Below, piece by piece: positions 1 through 8,411 of a DNA stretch of 64,000 bases. Every line of letters begins with the position of its first letter. The stretch's first letter is position 1. The notes beneath the pieces were generated by a model. The model was not told where the DNA came from. It worked only from the letters and a program-made list of their open reading frames with translations, and searched no databases. The position numbers and the translations under genes were made by a program. This DNA is from Bacillota bacterium (GTDB lineage Bacteria > Bacillota > Syntrophomonadia > Syntrophomonadales > Syntrophomonadaceae). Where the stretch lies: contig JAEWZB010000121.1 in assembly GCA_023395515.1 (NCBI GenBank), positions 11,119 through 75,118 on the forward strand. Reading direction: 5' to 3'.

Positions 1-28
1 TTAAGCTAAAAAGGAGGTCATATACAAT

Positions 29-1465
29 ATGATGCGTTCAATGTATGCTGGGGTTTCGGGTTTAAGAAACCACCAGACCAGAATGGATGTCATAGGTAAT
101 AACATTGCTAATGTTAATACCACCGGCTATAAGAAAAGCCGGGTAGTTTTCAAAGATACCTTGTATCAAAGTGTGCGGGGAGCTTCCAGTCCTACTGATG
201 CCCGGGGGGGTACTAACCCTATGGCCATAGGCTTAGGTATGACTATCAGCAGTATCGACCAGATTCATACCCCTTCCCCGGCTGCTGCTACTAACAAGAC
301 TACGGATTTGGCTATTGACGGGAACGGCTTTTTTATCGTAGATAATGGCGGGCAAAAGTATTACACCAGAGCCGGTAATTTCGATTTTGACGAATGGGGC
401 AATATGATAAGTCTTTCCAACGGTTACCGGGTTCATGGCTGGACCGCCGATCAGGATTGGAATATCGATACCTTAAAAGCTACCGGTACTATAGATATAT
501 CCGGTTTTAAAACTGTGGCACCCCGGGCCACTACGCAAATGAGATTTGAGGGGAATTTAAACTCCACTACTCAGGTATCATTAGCTGCTGGTACTCCGCC
601 CGTGCATTTTGGGGCTGATATTAACAAGGGTACAAACATGCCTGTAGCAGGAGATGAGCCGGAAATAATAACCCCTAAAGAGGTTTATGATTCCTTAGGC
701 AATAAGCAGATATTATATTTCAGGTACTTTAAGTATGAGGCTGCGCCAGGTAATCCAACGGCTACCCCGCCTGTTCCTCCTACAATTCGGTGGGCGTGTG
801 ATATTTGCAAAGACCCGGAATTTGAGAATATGGATGGTTATCAAGGCCATGAGGGTGATTTTTTCTCGGCGGTAAATATAGAAAATGGAACGGTCGATGG
901 AAGTGGTAAAGGCTTTGTAAGAGTATATAATATCGAATTTAATGATCAAGGCTTAATTAATAATCCCAGTAATGCCAATTATACATTGGTTATTGACCGC
1001 AGTGCCCATGGAGCCGAAGAAATGAAAGTTGATATAGACTTTGCGGCTCTTACTCAATGGGAATCAAAGTCCTCGGTTAAGGTACCTTATCAAGACGGCT
1101 ATACTATGGGGAACTTAACTAGTTATACGATAGGTATTGATGGAGTTATTCAAGGGTTGTATGATAATGGAGAAACTAGAAATTTAGCCCGGGTAGCTTT
1201 AGTTAATTTCCAAAATCCCTCCGGTTTACTTCAAGTCGGCAGCAGCTTATACCAAGTCTCTAACAATTCCGGTGATCCTTTTGTGGGGGCCCCGGGTGAC
1301 CAGGGGATGGGAGCTTTAATACCGGGCAGCTTGGAGATGTCTAATGTAGATTTATCCGAAGAATTTACCGATATGATTATAACCCAAAGGGGATTCCAGG
1401 CTAATTCAAGAATAATAACTACTTCCGATGAAATGCTGCAGGAGTTAGTTAACCTTAAGAGGTAA
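29..1465 (+). CDS. flgE: Flagellar hook protein FlgE
   Basis: Structural subunit of the flagellar hook, exported through the flagellar type III apparatus. The 478-residue product begins with the rod/hook N-terminal signature (SMYAGVSGLRNHQ, then GNNIANVNTTGYK) and ends with the matching C-terminal helix (EEFTDMIITQRGFQANSR). The variable middle region has a proline-rich stretch near residues 240-256, followed by a CxxC pair (CDIC), which is unusual for a hook protein. The start is ATG at 29 behind AAGGAGG; a second ATG follows at 32. FlgE, rather than FlgF or FlgG, is chosen from the length and from flbD and fliL directly downstream. Its upstream operon lies outside the window. Confidence 0.9.
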   Translation: MMRSMYAGVSGLRNHQTRMDVIGNNIANVNTTGYKKSRVVFKDTLYQSVRGASSPTDARGGTNPMAIGLGMTISSIDQIHTPSPAAATNKTTDLAIDGNGFFIVDNGGQKYYTRAGNFDFDEWGNMISLSNGYRVHGWTADQDWNIDTLKATGTIDISGFKTVAPRATTQMRFEGNLNSTTQVSLAAGTPPVHFGADINKGTNMPVAGDEPEIITPKEVYDSLGNKQILYFRYFKYEAAPGNPTATPPVPPTIRWACDICKDPEFENMDGYQGHEGDFFSAVNIENGTVDGSGKGFVRVYNIEFNDQGLINNPSNANYTLVIDRSAHGAEEMKVDIDFAALTQWESKSSVKVPYQDGYTMGNLTSYTIGIDGVIQGLYDNGETRNLARVALVNFQNPSGLLQVGSSLYQVSNNSGDPFVGAPGDQGMGALIPGSLEMSNVDLSEEFTDMIITQRGFQANSRIITTSDEMLQELVNLKR

Positions 1466-1472
1466 GTTGTTC

Positions 1473-1502
1473 TTAATCCGGGGAGTTAACTCCCCGGATT
1501 AA
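1473..1502. repeat. 30-bp perfect palindrome between flgE and flbD
   Basis: Every base of the 30-nt stretch pairs with its partner (arms TTAATCCGGGGAGTT and AACTCCCCGGATTAA). No T-run follows, so it does not look like a standard intrinsic terminator. In mRNA it would form a very stable hairpin between the abundant hook protein message and the regulatory and basal-body genes downstream. A role as an mRNA end-stabilising or attenuating hairpin is inference. Confidence 0.85.
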
Positions 1503-1520
1503 CGGAACTGAGGTGAATAT

Positions 1521-1715
1521 ATGATTTATGTAACCAGGTTAAATGGGGAAAAAATCGCGGTTAATATTGATTTAATAGAAATAATGGAACAAACTCCCGA
1601 CACTATAATTACTCTTACTACCGGTAAAAAGTTTGTGGTTAAAGAGGATATAGAAAAGATTCGGGAAGCAGTTATTAACTACCGTAAAGCTATTAATACC
1701 ACACTTAAAAAGTAA
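1521..1715 (+). CDS. flbD: FlbD family flagellar protein
   Basis: Small 64-residue protein of the FlbD/SwrD family, found next to hook genes in many Firmicutes. In Bacillus the homologue SwrD raises flagellar torque by an effect on the stator; that is family knowledge, not shown here. The sequence starts MIYVTRLNGEKIAVNIDLIE, the family hallmark (I-x-V-T-R-L-N-G), and ends in a basic helix. ATG at 1521 follows GAGGTGAAT. It lies between flgE and fliL, the usual order. Confidence 0.88.
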   Translation: MIYVTRLNGEKIAVNIDLIEIMEQTPDTIITLTTGKKFVVKEDIEKIREAVINYRKAINTTLKK

Positions 1716-1733
1716 GGTAGGGGAGGGAAAACT

Positions 1734-2207
1734 TTGGCTGAAGATAAAACATTGGAAGAGAAACCGAAATCAGGGTTTGATTTTAAGATTATAGTAGTGG
1801 GATTAGTCATTTTCTTGATAGCTATGGGTGCTACTTATTTTATGATAAAAAGTCTGATGACGCCTCTTTTACCTAAAGATGAAACTGCCCAAGCAAAAGA
1901 GGTTTTAACAGGAAATTTATTAGAAGTTGGCGAATTTACAACTAATATTGGTGACATAGCAGGAAGTAGATTTGTAAAAGTGGAAATATTCTTAGAAGTT
2001 ACCGGTAAAAAAGGTAAAGAAAATACGGGAGAATTTATGCCTATTATAAAAGACAGCATTTTATCTATATTGTCCTCTAAAACCGTTGCTGATCTGGATG
2101 TAAGAAATCGCGAGCGCCTTAAAGAAGAAATAAAAAGTGACCTTAATGCCAAATTAGGCCAGAACACCATTAAGAGTGTATATTTTACCAGTTTTATTAT
2201 GCAATAG
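1734..2207 (+). CDS. fliL: Flagellar basal body-associated protein FliL
   Basis: Single-pass membrane protein that associates with the stator units around the basal body. The 157-residue product has a short cytoplasmic N-terminus, one membrane segment at about residues 18-40, and a periplasmic-side domain with the FliL pattern (GEFTTNIGD, VKVEIFLEV, ending KSVYFTSFIMQ). The start is TTG at 1734 behind GGGAGGG. The gene sits between flbD and fliM in one transcription unit. Confidence 0.92.
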   Translation: MAEDKTLEEKPKSGFDFKIIVVGLVIFLIAMGATYFMIKSLMTPLLPKDETAQAKEVLTGNLLEVGEFTTNIGDIAGSRFVKVEIFLEVTGKKGKENTGEFMPIIKDSILSILSSKTVADLDVRNRERLKEEIKSDLNAKLGQNTIKSVYFTSFIMQ

Positions 2208-2233
2208 TACCTCTTTATGAGGAGGGTTTATAA

Positions 2234-3226
2234 GTGAGTGATGTTTTATCCCAGAATGAAATAGATCAGCTATTATCTGCCTTAAGTAGTGGATCAGTAG
2301 ATGCTAATGAATTAAAAGAGGAAGAAACGAAGAAAAAGGTTAGGGTTTACGATTTTCGCAGGCCTAATAAGTTTTCTAAAGATCAGATTCACACTTTGCA
2401 GGTTATTTATGAGAATTATGCCCGTTCCTTAGGTACTTATTTATCGGCTCAACTGCGGGCCCCTATTCAAATGGAAGTTTTATCGGTTGAACAGACTACT
2501 TATGAAGAGTTTGTACGTTCAATTCCTAATCCGACCATACTTAATGTATTTTCCATCTTTCCTCTGGAAGGTAGTGCTATAATGGAAATTAACCCTAACT
2601 TGGGTTTTGCCATGATAGACAGATTGTTGGGAGGACCAGGGCATGCCCCGGAAAAGATTAGGGCTTTAACCGAAATTGAACAAACCGTTATAGAACGTAT
2701 TGTTCAACGTATGTTAGATTATTTGCAAGAACCATGGGGCAGCATTATTGAAATTGAACCGTCATTAGATAGGGTGGAAACTAACCCCCAATTTACGCAA
2801 CTAGTTTCCCCATCTGAAATAATGATTATTGTATCGCTGGAAACTCGTATGGGTGAATTATTAGGAATGATTAATATGTGTATTCCTTTTTTAGTTCTAG
2901 AACCGATTTTAGATAAGTTAAATGTGCATTTTTATTATGCATCATCCAGCAAACAATCATTACCGGAAAATGTTGATGCCATAAAAAATAAACTGGAGAA
3001 TACTTATGTTCCGGTGAAAATACTGTTAGGCAAGACCATTATTACGGTAAAAGATTTGTTAGAATTATCTGTAGGTGATGTAATAACTTTGAATAAGAAT
3101 ATTCGTGAAGAGCTGGAAGTGGTAATTGGCCAAAAAACTAAGTTTCTAGGTAAACCGGGTATTTTTAGCAATAAATACTCAATTCAGGTTTCCCGGATTG
3201 TAGAGGAGGGAAATGAAGATGAATGA
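2234..3226 (+). CDS. fliM: Flagellar motor switch protein FliM
   Basis: C-ring component that binds phosphorylated CheY and sets rotation direction. The 330-residue product starts with the CheY-binding peptide (MSDVLSQNEIDQLL), continues with the FliM core (VRVYDFRRPNKFSKDQ; MIDRLLGGPG) and ends with a SpoA/FliN-like C-terminal domain (about residues 255-325). The start is GTG at 2234 after GGAGGG. Its 3' end overlaps fliY by 14 nt, suggesting translational coupling. Confidence 0.96.
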   Translation: MSDVLSQNEIDQLLSALSSGSVDANELKEEETKKKVRVYDFRRPNKFSKDQIHTLQVIYENYARSLGTYLSAQLRAPIQMEVLSVEQTTYEEFVRSIPNPTILNVFSIFPLEGSAIMEINPNLGFAMIDRLLGGPGHAPEKIRALTEIEQTVIERIVQRMLDYLQEPWGSIIEIEPSLDRVETNPQFTQLVSPSEIMIIVSLETRMGELLGMINMCIPFLVLEPILDKLNVHFYYASSSKQSLPENVDAIKNKLENTYVPVKILLGKTIITVKDLLELSVGDVITLNKNIREELEVVIGQKTKFLGKPGIFSNKYSIQVSRIVEEGNEDE

Positions 3227-4400
3227 CGGCATTTTGACCCAAGAAGAAGTTGATGCTTTATTAAAAGGGGAAAGTAATATAACTCTTTCCGATAATAATG
3301 AAAAAAATATACCACCAACTGGCAGTATTACTGATTTTGAGAAAGATGCTTTAGGTGAAATAGGCAACATAAGTATGGGTACATCAGCTACTACCCTTTC
3401 TACCTTATTAAGACGTAAAGTATCGATTACTACACCTAGTGTTTCCATTACAACTAGTGAACAATTACGTTCCGACTATCCTTTACCTTATGTAGTTGTT
3501 GAAGTTAGTTATACTGATGGTTTACACGGGACTAACGTTTTAGTAATTAAAGAAGAAGATGCCTGTATTATTGCAGACTTAATGATGGGAGGAGAAGGCA
3601 AGTGTGAAGATACCACGTTAGATGATATCAAATTGAGTGCGGTAGGAGAGGCCATGAATCAAATGATGGGTTCTGCTACTACCAGTCTTTCTTCGATGTT
3701 TAGTACCAGAATTGACATTGCTCCTCCTAAGCTAACTGTAATGGATTTTGGTAAAGAACACCTGGAATTGTCAACTGATTACCATGATATGGTCAGTATT
3801 AAATTTAAAATGGAAATAGAAGACCTTATTAATAGTGAGATTATGCAGATTATCCCTATGGAAGCAGTTAAGCATATGATTAGTATGCTGATGGGGAATA
3901 CCATTGAAGAAACCACCATTGAAGCGGTGACGGAAGTAGCGGCCCCACCTCCGGTAATAGAAACTGTACCACCGGTCCGGGAAAAACCTCCGGAACCAAT
4001 TATGCAACCGGCAGCGTCTCAAGATATGTGGAGTCATGAAGCTTATAACAGCATACCTACTAATTTAAAAAGAGGTGAACAAGTTACAGTACAGCCGGTG
4101 CAATTTGCTCCCCTTAGGGAAAGTGACAGTATCCAGACTCCTCAAAATATTGGCCTTATAATGGATGTTCCTTTAGATGTTACCGTAGAATTAGGCAAGA
4201 CCAGAAAAACCATAAAAGATATATTAGATCTTCATCAAGGGGCCATTATTCAATTAGATAAAATGGCCGGAGAACCAGTAGATTTAATGGTTAATGGTAA
4301 ACTCATTGCTAAAGGAGAAGTAGTAGTAATAGATGAAAGCTATGGAATTAGAATAACTACTATAATAAGTCCTTTAGACAGAATGAATAAACTTCAATAA
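3213..4400 (+). CDS. fliY: Flagellar motor switch phosphatase FliY
   Basis: Switch-complex protein that combines CheC-like phosphatase activity toward CheY-P with a FliN-like C-terminus. The 395-residue product repeats the EIDQLL-like N-terminal peptide (QEEVDALLKGE). It has two CheC-type E-x-x-N active motifs (DALGEIGNISMG near residue 50 and AVGEAMNQMMG near 150), a proline-rich linker at about 235-275, and a SpoA domain at about 315-390. ATG at 3213 was chosen over ATG 3219 because GAGGAGGG lies just upstream. No separate fliN is present, so FliY probably serves as FliN. Confidence 0.94.
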   Translation: MKMNDGILTQEEVDALLKGESNITLSDNNEKNIPPTGSITDFEKDALGEIGNISMGTSATTLSTLLRRKVSITTPSVSITTSEQLRSDYPLPYVVVEVSYTDGLHGTNVLVIKEEDACIIADLMMGGEGKCEDTTLDDIKLSAVGEAMNQMMGSATTSLSSMFSTRIDIAPPKLTVMDFGKEHLELSTDYHDMVSIKFKMEIEDLINSEIMQIIPMEAVKHMISMLMGNTIEETTIEAVTEVAAPPPVIETVPPVREKPPEPIMQPAASQDMWSHEAYNSIPTNLKRGEQVTVQPVQFAPLRESDSIQTPQNIGLIMDVPLDVTVELGKTRKTIKDILDLHQGAIIQLDKMAGEPVDLMVNGKLIAKGEVVVIDESYGIRITTIISPLDRMNKLQ

Positions 4401-4417
4401 TATTTAGGAGGTTTATG

Positions 4418-4780
4418 ATGGGAAAAAAGATATTGATTGTAGATGACGCAGCTTTTATGAGAATGATGATTAAGGATATTCTCACTAAAAACGGTTATGA
4501 AATAGTAGGAGAAGCAGAAAATGGGCAGGTTGCAGTAGACAAATATAAGGATTTAAAACCTGATTTAGTTACCATGGATATAACTATGCCGGAAATGGAT
4601 GGAATTGCCGCCGTAAAAGCCATTAAATCTTTGGATTCCGGAGCATGTATAATTATGTGCAGTGCGATGGGACAACAATCTATGGTTATTGATGCAATTC
4701 AAGCCGGGGCTAAGGATTTCATTGTAAAACCGTTCCAACCGGAAAGGGTATTAGAAGCAGTAGGCAAAGCACTTGACTAG
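4418..4780 (+). CDS. cheY: Chemotaxis response regulator CheY
   Basis: Single-domain receiver that carries the signal from CheA to the switch. It is about 120 residues. The acidic pair is at DD 9-10, the phospho-acceptor is Asp54 (TMDITMPEMDG), followed by the switch Ser (IIMCSAMGQ) and the conserved Lys (IVKPFQ). Two adjacent ATGs (4415 and 4418) follow AGGAGG; the second has the better spacing. It sits between fliY and fliO, as in the Bacillus fla/che operon, and has no output domain. Confidence 0.95.
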   Translation: MGKKILIVDDAAFMRMMIKDILTKNGYEIVGEAENGQVAVDKYKDLKPDLVTMDITMPEMDGIAAVKAIKSLDSGACIIMCSAMGQQSMVIDAIQAGAKDFIVKPFQPERVLEAVGKALD

Positions 4781-4803
4781 TTTGATTTTTGGAAGTGATA
4801 TTG

Positions 4804-5436
4804 ATGCTTGCCTTTAAAAGGTATCATTTTATTGTTATTTTAACCTTAATTTTAATTTGTTCATTATCACTTAATGTTTTAGCCGTTGATATGGATGATT
4901 TAAATGCGGAAATGGATAAGCAAGAACAAAGTCAAACCCCTAATTCCGGTAATATGCTGTGGTTGGAATTTTTAAAACTAGTAGTAGTTTTAGGTTTAAT
5001 AGTAGGGGCGGCTTGGTCAATAATACGCCTTTTTAGCAAGCAGGTAGCTAATAAGATGCAGGGAACCTGGATTCATGTAGTAGATGAAGTAGCTTTAGGT
5101 CAAAATCGGGGTATAGTCCTCTGCGAAGTGGGAGAAAAATTATATGCTATAGGAGTTTCTGATTCCAATATTAATCTTTTGTTTGAAATTAATAATCCTA
5201 AACTTCTGGAAGAGATTAACTTAAACGACAATATAGAAAAGCCCCCATCTAAGGATTGGCATGAATTTAAGAGCTTAATTAAAGACAAGCTGATACCTAA
5301 CCGGTCATCAGCCTCAAATCCCGGTAAAAAAGAGTTTCATTTCTTAATGAATGAGCAAATACAAAGAATGGAAAAATTATCTGATAATCTGGGCAATAGT
5401 GAAATGAATATTAAAAGAAGTGATAGAAATGATTAG
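4804..5436 (+). CDS. fliO: Flagellar biosynthesis protein FliO
   Basis: Membrane protein that helps assemble the FliP/Q/R export gate. It is about 210 residues: an N-terminal hydrophobic signal-like segment (about 5-27), a short acidic loop, a second membrane segment (about 48-66, LEFLKLVVVLGLIVG), then the FliO cytosolic domain (VVDEVALGQNRGIVLCEVGEKLYAIGVSD is its region of strongest match, quoted in parts: DEVALGQNRGIVL). The start was set at ATG 4804 because GGAAGTGAT lies just upstream; a TTG at 4789 would put the SD inside the gene. It overlaps the start of fliP. Confidence 0.85.
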   Translation: MLAFKRYHFIVILTLILICSLSLNVLAVDMDDLNAEMDKQEQSQTPNSGNMLWLEFLKLVVVLGLIVGAAWSIIRLFSKQVANKMQGTWIHVVDEVALGQNRGIVLCEVGEKLYAIGVSDSNINLLFEINNPKLLEEINLNDNIEKPPSKDWHEFKSLIKDKLIPNRSSASNPGKKEFHFLMNEQIQRMEKLSDNLGNSEMNIKRSDRND

Positions 5437-6202
5437 AGTAAACAGGACCAAAGCTATTACCATCATTATTATTAGTCTTATTTTTTTAGCCTTATATTCA
5501 CCTACGGTTTTAGCTGACCCGATTCAGTTGCCTAATATTAATTTAAGTATTGGCGGAGAGGAAGAGGGCGGCCAAAACTTATCTTCAGTAATACAATTAC
5601 TGATTTTATTAACTGTTTTAACTCTGGCCCCGGCGATAGTTATTTTATTAACTTCTTTTACCCGCATAGTGGTAGTTTTGTCCTTTATCAGAACTTCTTT
5701 AGCAACCCAACAAATGCCCCCTAATCAAGTTTTGATTGGGTTAGCGTTGTTTTTAACCTTTTTTGTTATGGCGCCAACTTTTCAGCAAGTCAATTCCAAT
5801 GCCTTGCAGCCATTTATGCAAGGTGAAATAGGGCAAGAAGAAGCCTTCCAAAAGGGTATGGACCCTATGCGTGCTTTTATGTTTGAGCAAACCCGGGAAA
5901 AAGACTTGGCTCTTTTTGTGAAAATGGCTAATCTGGAAAGGCCCAGGAATTTTGATGATATTCCTAATTATGTTCTTATACCTTCATTTGTAATTAGTGA
6001 ATTAAAAACAGCCTTTCAAATAGGATTTATTATTTTTATCCCCTTCTTAGTCATTGATATGGTAGTAGCTAGTGCTTTAATGTCCATGGGTATGATGATG
6101 TTGCCTCCTATGATGATATCATTACCCTTTAAAATATTACTATTTGTACTAGTTGACGGTTGGAATTTAGTTATTCAATCACTTTTACTTAGTTTTAGAT
6201 AG
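5429..6202 (+). CDS. fliP: Flagellar export gate protein FliP
   Basis: Core subunit of the flagellar type III export gate. About 257 residues with a cleavable-looking signal peptide and four further membrane segments. Typical motifs are FTRIVVVLSFIRTSL, PPNQVLIGLALFLTFF and LPFKILLFVLVDGW. The start at ATG 5429 is preferred to GTG 5420 because GAAGTGAT precedes it. The start lies inside the end of fliO, implying coupled translation. Confidence 0.96.
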   Translation: MIRVNRTKAITIIIISLIFLALYSPTVLADPIQLPNINLSIGGEEEGGQNLSSVIQLLILLTVLTLAPAIVILLTSFTRIVVVLSFIRTSLATQQMPPNQVLIGLALFLTFFVMAPTFQQVNSNALQPFMQGEIGQEEAFQKGMDPMRAFMFEQTREKDLALFVKMANLERPRNFDDIPNYVLIPSFVISELKTAFQIGFIIFIPFLVIDMVVASALMSMGMMMLPPMMISLPFKILLFVLVDGWNLVIQSLLLSFR

Positions 6203-6218
6203 GGGAGAGTAGATTTAT

Positions 6219-6491
6219 TTGTACGAAGATATTGTTTTAGGAATAGCTAATGAAGCCGTTTTAACGGTTTTATTAGTATCTGCTCCGGTTCTGGGAGCCG
6301 CCTTATTAACTGGTCTATTAATCAGCATTTTACAAGCTACTACGCAAATCCAGGAAATGACCTTGGTATTTGTACCTAAAATTGTGGTAGTGCTGTTGGT
6401 AATCGTAATTTTTGGACCATGGATGTTAGGAATTGTTACCACCTTTACGCAAAACTTATTTGCGGCTATCCCTACTCTCCTTGCTTTATAA
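6219..6491 (+). CDS. fliQ: Flagellar export gate protein FliQ
   Basis: Small two-helix membrane subunit of the export gate (90 residues). It shows the family motif LISILQATTQIQEMTLVFVPK between two hydrophobic segments, given here in part as QATTQIQEMTL. The start is TTG at 6219 with GGGGAG upstream, at slightly long spacing. It lies between fliP and fliR, the invariant order. Confidence 0.95.
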   Translation: MYEDIVLGIANEAVLTVLLVSAPVLGAALLTGLLISILQATTQIQEMTLVFVPKIVVVLLVIVIFGPWMLGIVTTFTQNLFAAIPTLLAL

Positions 6492-6506
6492 GGATAGGTA
6501 GCAGAT

Positions 6507-7268
6507 ATGCCCTTTGCATTAGAAACTTTTTTGCTAATTTTCGGCCGGGTAACCGGGTTATTTTTAAGTGCTCCGATTTTCGGCAGCAGACAGATTCCGG
6601 CTAGAGTAAAGGCATTAATTATAGTATTGCTGTCTGCCACTTTAGCCTTTTTTATTCCGGTTCAATATGGACAGGAAATATTAAATCCTATCCATTTTTT
6701 AGCGGCGATTATTATGGAAATTTTAATTGGTTATACTTTAGGATTTGTGGTTTACATACTTTTTGGTGCTATTCAGTTAGCCGGGCAGCTTATGGATATG
6801 CAAATGGGTTTCGGTATTGTAAACGTGGTTGACCCCCAAACGGGTGCTCAGATACCATTATTAGGCAATTTAACGCAAACTTTAGCCTTGTTGATCTATC
6901 TGGCGGTAAATGGACACCATTACTTAATACAAGCTTTAGCCCAAAGCTATAAAGCTATACCGGTTTTGGGCTTTAATATAGATGCTAGTTTTTCCGGGTT
7001 ACTAATTGAAATAACTGTGTATATGTTTATTCTGGCGGTACAAATAGCGGCACCTATAATAATTGCAGTATTAACAACTGATATTGCCATGGGATTTATA
7101 GCCAGGACCGTGCCCCAAATGAATGTTTTCATAGTAGGGCTGCCCCTTAAAATATTAGTAGGGCTTGGTGCACTTTTTTTGATGTTACCTATTTATGTGT
7201 GGATATTTAGTGTGTTGTTTGCTCGTTTTTACGAATATTTAGACCGTATTATACTGTTAATGGGGTAA
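6507..7268 (+). CDS. fliR: Flagellar export gate protein FliR
   Basis: Third gate subunit, 253 residues and highly hydrophobic with about six membrane segments. Recognisable motifs are RVTGLFLSAPIFGSRQIPAR, MQMGFGIVNVVDPQTG and PQMNVFIVGLPLKI. ATG at 6507. It ends 7 nt before flhB, so the two genes form one unit. FliR and FlhB are fused in some clostridia, but not here. Confidence 0.95.
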   Translation: MPFALETFLLIFGRVTGLFLSAPIFGSRQIPARVKALIIVLLSATLAFFIPVQYGQEILNPIHFLAAIIMEILIGYTLGFVVYILFGAIQLAGQLMDMQMGFGIVNVVDPQTGAQIPLLGNLTQTLALLIYLAVNGHHYLIQALAQSYKAIPVLGFNIDASFSGLLIEITVYMFILAVQIAAPIIIAVLTTDIAMGFIARTVPQMNVFIVGLPLKILVGLGALFLMLPIYVWIFSVLFARFYEYLDRIILLMG

Positions 7269-7275
7269 TAAGCTT

Positions 7276-8394
7276 ATGGATAAACAATATGAAGAAATAT
7301 TTTTATTACCTTTAGATTTACAAATATTTGCTGATGAGAGCACCGGAGAAAAAACGGAATCAGCTACCCCGCGCAAACGGGAAGAAGCTAGACAAAAAGG
7401 ACAAGTTTTTAAAAGTACCGATTTGAATTCAGCCGTAATTTTATTAGCCGGGTCGGTAGTATTGTTTGTGACTTTTCCTTATATGGTAAATCTGTTAAAA
7501 GAATTTACTACTATGTATATTTTAGATCGTACCTTAAGCAGCTTTTCTAACCAGTATGCTTATGAATTATTAATTGAAGTTTTGCTTTTATTAGGGAAAA
7601 TACTGTTTCCCGTATTATTAACCACCTTTATTACGGCTTTAGTTATAACTTATCTGCAAGTAGGATTTGTCTTTAGTTCCGAACCCCTGAACTTTAAATT
7701 AGAAAGGTTAAATCCTCTGGAAGGATTCAAAAAAATCTTTTCCAAAAGAGCCTTGGTGGAGTTAACTAAATCTTTACTTAAGGTATCAGTAACCGGTTAC
7801 ATAGTATATACGGTATTTAGAAAATACTTATATGTATTTCCCCGTTTTGTGGATATGGAATTGGCGGCCACCCTAATAGCTTTAACTACTATCGTTTTTG
7901 AAATTGCCCTTAAAGTAGGGGTCTTTTTTATAATTGTAGGGGTATTGGATTATATCTACCAATGGTATGAACACGAGAAATCCTTAAAAATGAGCAAATA
8001 CGATATTAAGCAGGAATATAAGCAAATAGAAGGGGACCCCTATATTAAGTCCCGGCAAAGGCAAATTCAAAGAGAAGCGGCCATGAGAAGGATGATGACC
8101 GAAGTTCCTAAAGCTGATGTAGTAATAACTAACCCTACCCATTTTGCGGTAGCTTTAAAATATGATGCTGATACTATGGAGGCTCCCACCGTAGTAGCTA
8201 AAGGACAAGACTTAATAGCTTTAAAAATTAGGGAAATAGCAGAATTAAATAAAGTAGTTATTGTGGAAAATCCCCTTTTAGCAAGAACTCTTTACTATGC
8301 TTTAGATATAGGTACTGAAGTCCCGGAAGATCTTTATCAAGCTATAGCAGAAGTGCTGGCCTTTGTTTATAAGCAAAAACAATTAGCTATGTAG
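7276..8394 (+). CDS. flhB: Flagellar export switch protein FlhB
   Basis: Substrate-specificity switch of the export apparatus. It is 372 residues: a short N-terminal extension, then GEKTESATPRKREEARQKGQV, four membrane segments (about 45-220) and a cytosolic domain with the autocleavage motif NPTH at residues 286-289. The motif is intact, so self-cleavage between Asn and Pro is expected. ATG at 7276 follows fliR closely. Confidence 0.96.
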   Translation: MDKQYEEIFLLPLDLQIFADESTGEKTESATPRKREEARQKGQVFKSTDLNSAVILLAGSVVLFVTFPYMVNLLKEFTTMYILDRTLSSFSNQYAYELLIEVLLLLGKILFPVLLTTFITALVITYLQVGFVFSSEPLNFKLERLNPLEGFKKIFSKRALVELTKSLLKVSVTGYIVYTVFRKYLYVFPRFVDMELAATLIALTTIVFEIALKVGVFFIIVGVLDYIYQWYEHEKSLKMSKYDIKQEYKQIEGDPYIKSRQRQIQREAAMRRMMTEVPKADVVITNPTHFAVALKYDADTMEAPTVVAKGQDLIALKIREIAELNKVVIVENPLLARTLYYALDIGTEVPEDLYQAIAEVLAFVYKQKQLAM

Positions 8395-8411
8395 TTTCTA
8401 GGAGGAAAACG

